A DNA stretch of 64,000 nucleotides from Candidatus Peregrinibacteria bacterium CG10_big_fil_rev_8_21_14_0_10_36_19 (lineage in GTDB: Bacteria > Patescibacteriota > Gracilibacteria > UBA1369 > LOWO2-01-FULL-3): the NCBI GenBank assembly GCA_002772535.1, contig PFDP01000012.1:77341-141340 (forward strand). Direction: 5' to 3'. Below, piece after piece: positions 63,202 through 64,000 of this stretch. The notes beneath the pieces were generated by a model, which saw only the letters and a program-made list of their open reading frames with translations, made no database searches and was not told the origin of the DNA. Every line of letters starts with the position of its first letter. Positions within the stretch are counted from its first letter, which is position 1. A program made the position numbers and the translations under genes.

Positions 63202-64000
63202 TTATAAAGAAATGCTAACCCCCCTCCTCTTCCTATAAACCACATCAAAGCTATTTTTCGGAACGCCCAGTTTTAACCGCCATTTCTGCGACTCACTTTC
63301 AGCCACCACCCCATTATGCATAAATTCATGATGAATTTTGCAAAGTGGGACGAGATTTTGGTGGTTATGGGTATGCGCGAAATAATCTACATGGTGGAGG
63401 TTTTCGAAGGATTTTATGCAAGTTGGATAGGCGCATTTTCCATTGGCTTTTGCTATGACATTTTGGCGGATTTTTGCTGGAATATATCGTGAAACTGGAA
63501 TGTGTTCTCCCGAAGGGGCTTTGATGGGGTGGCTTTTCGTTGGCTGTGTGTCTGCGGTATTTTTAGCTTCGGAAAGCTGTTTTTTGTTTTTAAATTTTTC
63601 ATCCCCGGGGATATTCTGGACTTTTTTGCAGGATTGTTTCGTAATATCTTTCTGCGCTAAGTGCTCTTGGAAAATGGCTTTTAGAGCTTCTTGATCGCTT
63701 TCTATGCCGAGCTGTTTTTTGATTTTGTTAAATAGAAACTGTAGTTCGTCATCTAGATCGATTGTCATTTTTGGCGTAGCATTTCCACGAAGCTCCTTAG
63801 AAAGCTCTTGCAGTGCTGGCTTGCTCATATGTTTTACTTTGTCTGCTAAAACCTCATCATTTTCCTTATTCGCAATTGTCGCAAAAAGCGCGACTTTATG
63901 CACGCCAACCTCTTTTAGAGCTTCTTTTAACTTCGGCGCCTCTACCAATTTTTCCTCCACCCACAGCGCTTTTTGCACAACTGCATAACTCAAGCCGGCA
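63202..64000 (-). CDS. HNH endonuclease (5' end beyond the window)
   Basis: The last 265 or so residues. A helical N-terminal part (HVALFATIANKENDEV-like, resembling the DUF222/REP-type region found before HNH domains) is followed by a linker (about 130-170) and a C-terminal HNH domain: CAYPTCIKSFENLHHVDYFA, HQNLVPLCKIHHEFMH. The frame stays open to the right edge without an ATG, so the gene is cut. The HNH residues are intact. Family members are often found as solitary genes in mobile or accessory DNA. Confidence 0.85.
   Translation of the reverse strand, partial: AGLSYAVVQKALWVEEKLVEAPKLKEALKEVGVHKVALFATIANKENDEVLADKVKHMSKPALQELSKELRGNATPKMTIDLDDELQFLFNKIKKQLGIESDQEALKAIFQEHLAQKDITKQSCKKVQNIPGDEKFKNKKQLSEAKNTADTQPTKSHPIKAPSGEHIPVSRYIPAKIRQNVIAKANGKCAYPTCIKSFENLHHVDYFAHTHNHQNLVPLCKIHHEFMHNGVVAESESQKWRLKLGVPKNSFDVVYRKRRGVSISL

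Overview
This is a gene-dense, AT-rich bacterial chromosome segment with about 66 protein genes, two tRNA genes, and no rRNA, CRISPR array, insertion sequence or prophage that I could recognise. Several features point to a small monoderm bacterium of the Patescibacteria/CPR group (Peregrinibacteria-like is my best guess). These are sortase and lipoproteins without outer-membrane genes, overlapping or abutting genes, an ECF sigma factor with a DUF5667 protein, a CxxC zinc-ribbon protein typical of that group, an archaeal-type PEP carboxylase, and many short uncharacterised proteins. TGA, TAA and TAG all act as stops, so the recoded genetic code of Gracilibacteria/Absconditabacteria does not apply. 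The lineage is an inference; the gene content is read directly.

Layout. 0-12 kb: dnaX, ligA (without its zinc-finger cysteines), a three-gene unknown operon, sortase, a RelA/SpoT protein with an added membrane domain, and a cation transporter-aroD-ychF operon. 12-17 kb: a small lipoprotein, ribosome hibernation factor, a structured RNA ahead of an antiporter operon, tRNA-Phe and an M29 aminopeptidase. 17-31 kb: DsbA-like and peroxiredoxin genes, the dcd-thyA-folA nucleotide operon, a glutathione/glutaredoxin/BolA/IscA/IspG redox and Fe-S cluster block, mutM, aquaporin, mnmA, a VanW protein and exonuclease III. 31-43 kb: a short leader ORF with a terminator, a P-loop kinase, a flavoprotein, PEP carboxylase, an aminotransferase, rhodanese, Smr, a PIF1-type helicase, a HAD phosphatase, ABC-F, YggS and a zinc-ribbon protein. 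43-57 kb is the accessory part: a secreted metallopeptidase, two TrmB-type regulators, a Ser/Thr kinase, Fic, AlaX, MazF-like and Phd-like orphans, an ECF sigma-DUF5667 pair, lipoproteins, and a family of modular palindromic repeats. 57-64 kb returns to core genes: tRNA-Gly, pnp, rpsO, corA, membrane proteins and an HNH nuclease cut by the window edge.

Gene expression. A recurrent arrangement is a good sigma-70-type promoter whose -10 box lies only 6-8 nt before the start codon, so transcription would begin at or next to the ATG. I count about ten such leaderless or near-leaderless genes, and Shine-Dalgarno sequences are scarce. This also fixes several start codons (rel, CDF transporter, bolA, HAD, ABC-F, TrmB, Fic). 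Many convergent gene pairs end with interlocking stop codons and no terminator between them.

How the genes work together. The 19-26 kb block joins glutathione synthesis (GshF), dithiol and monothiol glutaredoxins, BolA, an A-type Fe-S carrier fused to a DUF1858-like domain, and the 4Fe-4S enzyme IspG, with a 2Fe-2S ferredoxin divergent from it. Stress and regulation genes (Rel, HPF, TrmB, Fic, MazF, the kinase, ECF sigma) are unusually numerous for so small a window.
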